NCBI RefSeq assembly: GCF_024494655.1 | Contig: NZ_JANHDL010000005.1 | Coordinates: 176,978-240,977, forward strand | Source: Halorubrum laminariae | GTDB taxonomy: Archaea; Halobacteriota; Halobacteria; Halobacteriales; Haloferacaceae | DNA length: 64,000 bases | Reading direction: 5' to 3' | Program-made: the position numbers and the translations under genes | Shown here: piece after piece, positions 63,718-64,000 of the stretch | Numbering within the stretch: position 1 is the stretch's first letter | Layout of the letters: each line of letters starts with the position of its first letter | The notes under the pieces: model-generated | Database searches by the model: none | Seen by the model: the letters and a program-made list of their open reading frames with translations, nothing else | Told to the model about the DNA's origin: nothing

Positions 63718-64000
63718 GGCTTTGTTGAAATCCTATTCTTCAGACATATTTTCGCCTGAAACAGCCGTCAATGAGAGCTGTAAGTGGTTCAGATTCCTCG
63801 GTCGCGTTAAGTTTGGCGTGAATTGTGGTAGACGGCGACGGCTTCGAGCCAATTTTGAGCTGTCTCTAGCGCGACATTGCTGAAACTATTTGCGAACGAT
63901 GATGTTCGTCGTTCTATTTCCCAAAAAATACGTTCAATAGCGTTCCGATTTCCATGGCGAATCACCCGAAATCGATAGCCATCTTCGGCAAGAACTGGGC
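63718..64000 (-). mobile_element. IS6-family insertion sequence, one end only
   Basis: The outer end is probably GGCTTTGTTGAAATCC at 63718, similar to the terminal repeats of haloarchaeal IS6-family elements. The transposase gene begins outside the window and reads toward this end. GC content drops sharply here. The other end and any target duplication lie beyond the window. Confidence 0.7.
63807..64000 (-). CDS. IS6-family transposase, C-terminal part
   Basis: The last 63 codons are visible: GYRFRVIRHGNRNAIERIFWEIERRTSSF and LETAQNWLEAVAVYHNSRQT, the end of the DDE catalytic domain, with the final Glu expected in NAIERIFWEIERR. The stop is TAA at 63807-63809. The N-terminal part lies outside the window, so whether it is intact is not known. 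Confidence 0.75.
   Translation of the reverse strand, partial: PVLAEDGYRFRVIRHGNRNAIERIFWEIERRTSSFANSFSNVALETAQNWLEAVAVYHNSRQT

Overview
The window is chromosomal DNA from a halophilic archaeon, most like Halorubrum or a close relative (the genus is an inference). GC is very high except for a few patches, proteins are strongly acidic, and many genes start directly at a predicted transcription start with a TATA-like element about 27 bp upstream (leaderless mRNAs). The gene content is haloarchaeal: archaellum genes, che genes, a fused double TatC, lycopene cyclase plus Brp, and Hel308.

Layout. 1-3243: Hel308 helicase (cut by the window edge) and an HtpX-type protease, then a decayed epimerase fragment and a Tat lipoprotein. 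4159-13360: a minus-strand motility block reading cheY-cheC-cheD-flaCE-flaF-flaG-flaH-flaI-flaJ. It holds the archaellum motor, export ATPase and CheY adaptation genes but no archaellin gene. 13619-16031: a zinc-ribbon membrane protein and serA, with an internally deleted IS200/IS605-type element wedged between them. 16357-26675: a CorC-like transporter, a zinc-finger protein, a HEAT-repeat protein, an RNA 2H phosphoesterase, an RHH regulator, UvrC, a soluble chemotaxis transducer and a cytochrome P450. 26749-30507: a molybdenum cluster of MobA, a formate dehydrogenase-like oxidoreductase and YqeC. 31477-34151: serB and a crtY-brp pair making beta-carotene and then retinal. 34207-38491: a thiamine-type ABC importer. 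39224-41551: an MBL hydrolase, hisA and hisB.

41843-45530 is the main accessory region. A low-GC island carries a PD-(D/E)xK restriction enzyme, a beta-class DNA methyltransferase and a second methyltransferase-like protein that has lost its catalytic motifs and is translationally coupled to the active one, plus a divergent winged-helix regulator. The two promoters share a 20-bp dyad, TAGGT-N8-ACCTAT. The island lies next to a tRNA-Leu(CAA) gene that has been tandemly duplicated with a 342-bp period; one decayed copy carries an 82-bp twin-hairpin insertion.

45633-63308 returns to core genes: a MoaD-like protein ending in Cys-Cys, a PAS histidine kinase, DUF309, an aspartoacylase-type enzyme, a second IS200/IS605 remnant next to a broken cupin gene, an S2P-CBS protease, a TPR protein, divergent tatC genes, uvrA, hisS, DoxX, a hexapeptide acyltransferase and an aldo/keto reductase. 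The window ends in direct repeats and the edge of an IS6-family insertion sequence.

Together the genes cover motility and its chemotactic control, nucleotide excision repair (uvrA and uvrC), histidine and serine synthesis, Tat export, retinal synthesis, and DNA modification acquired by transfer.
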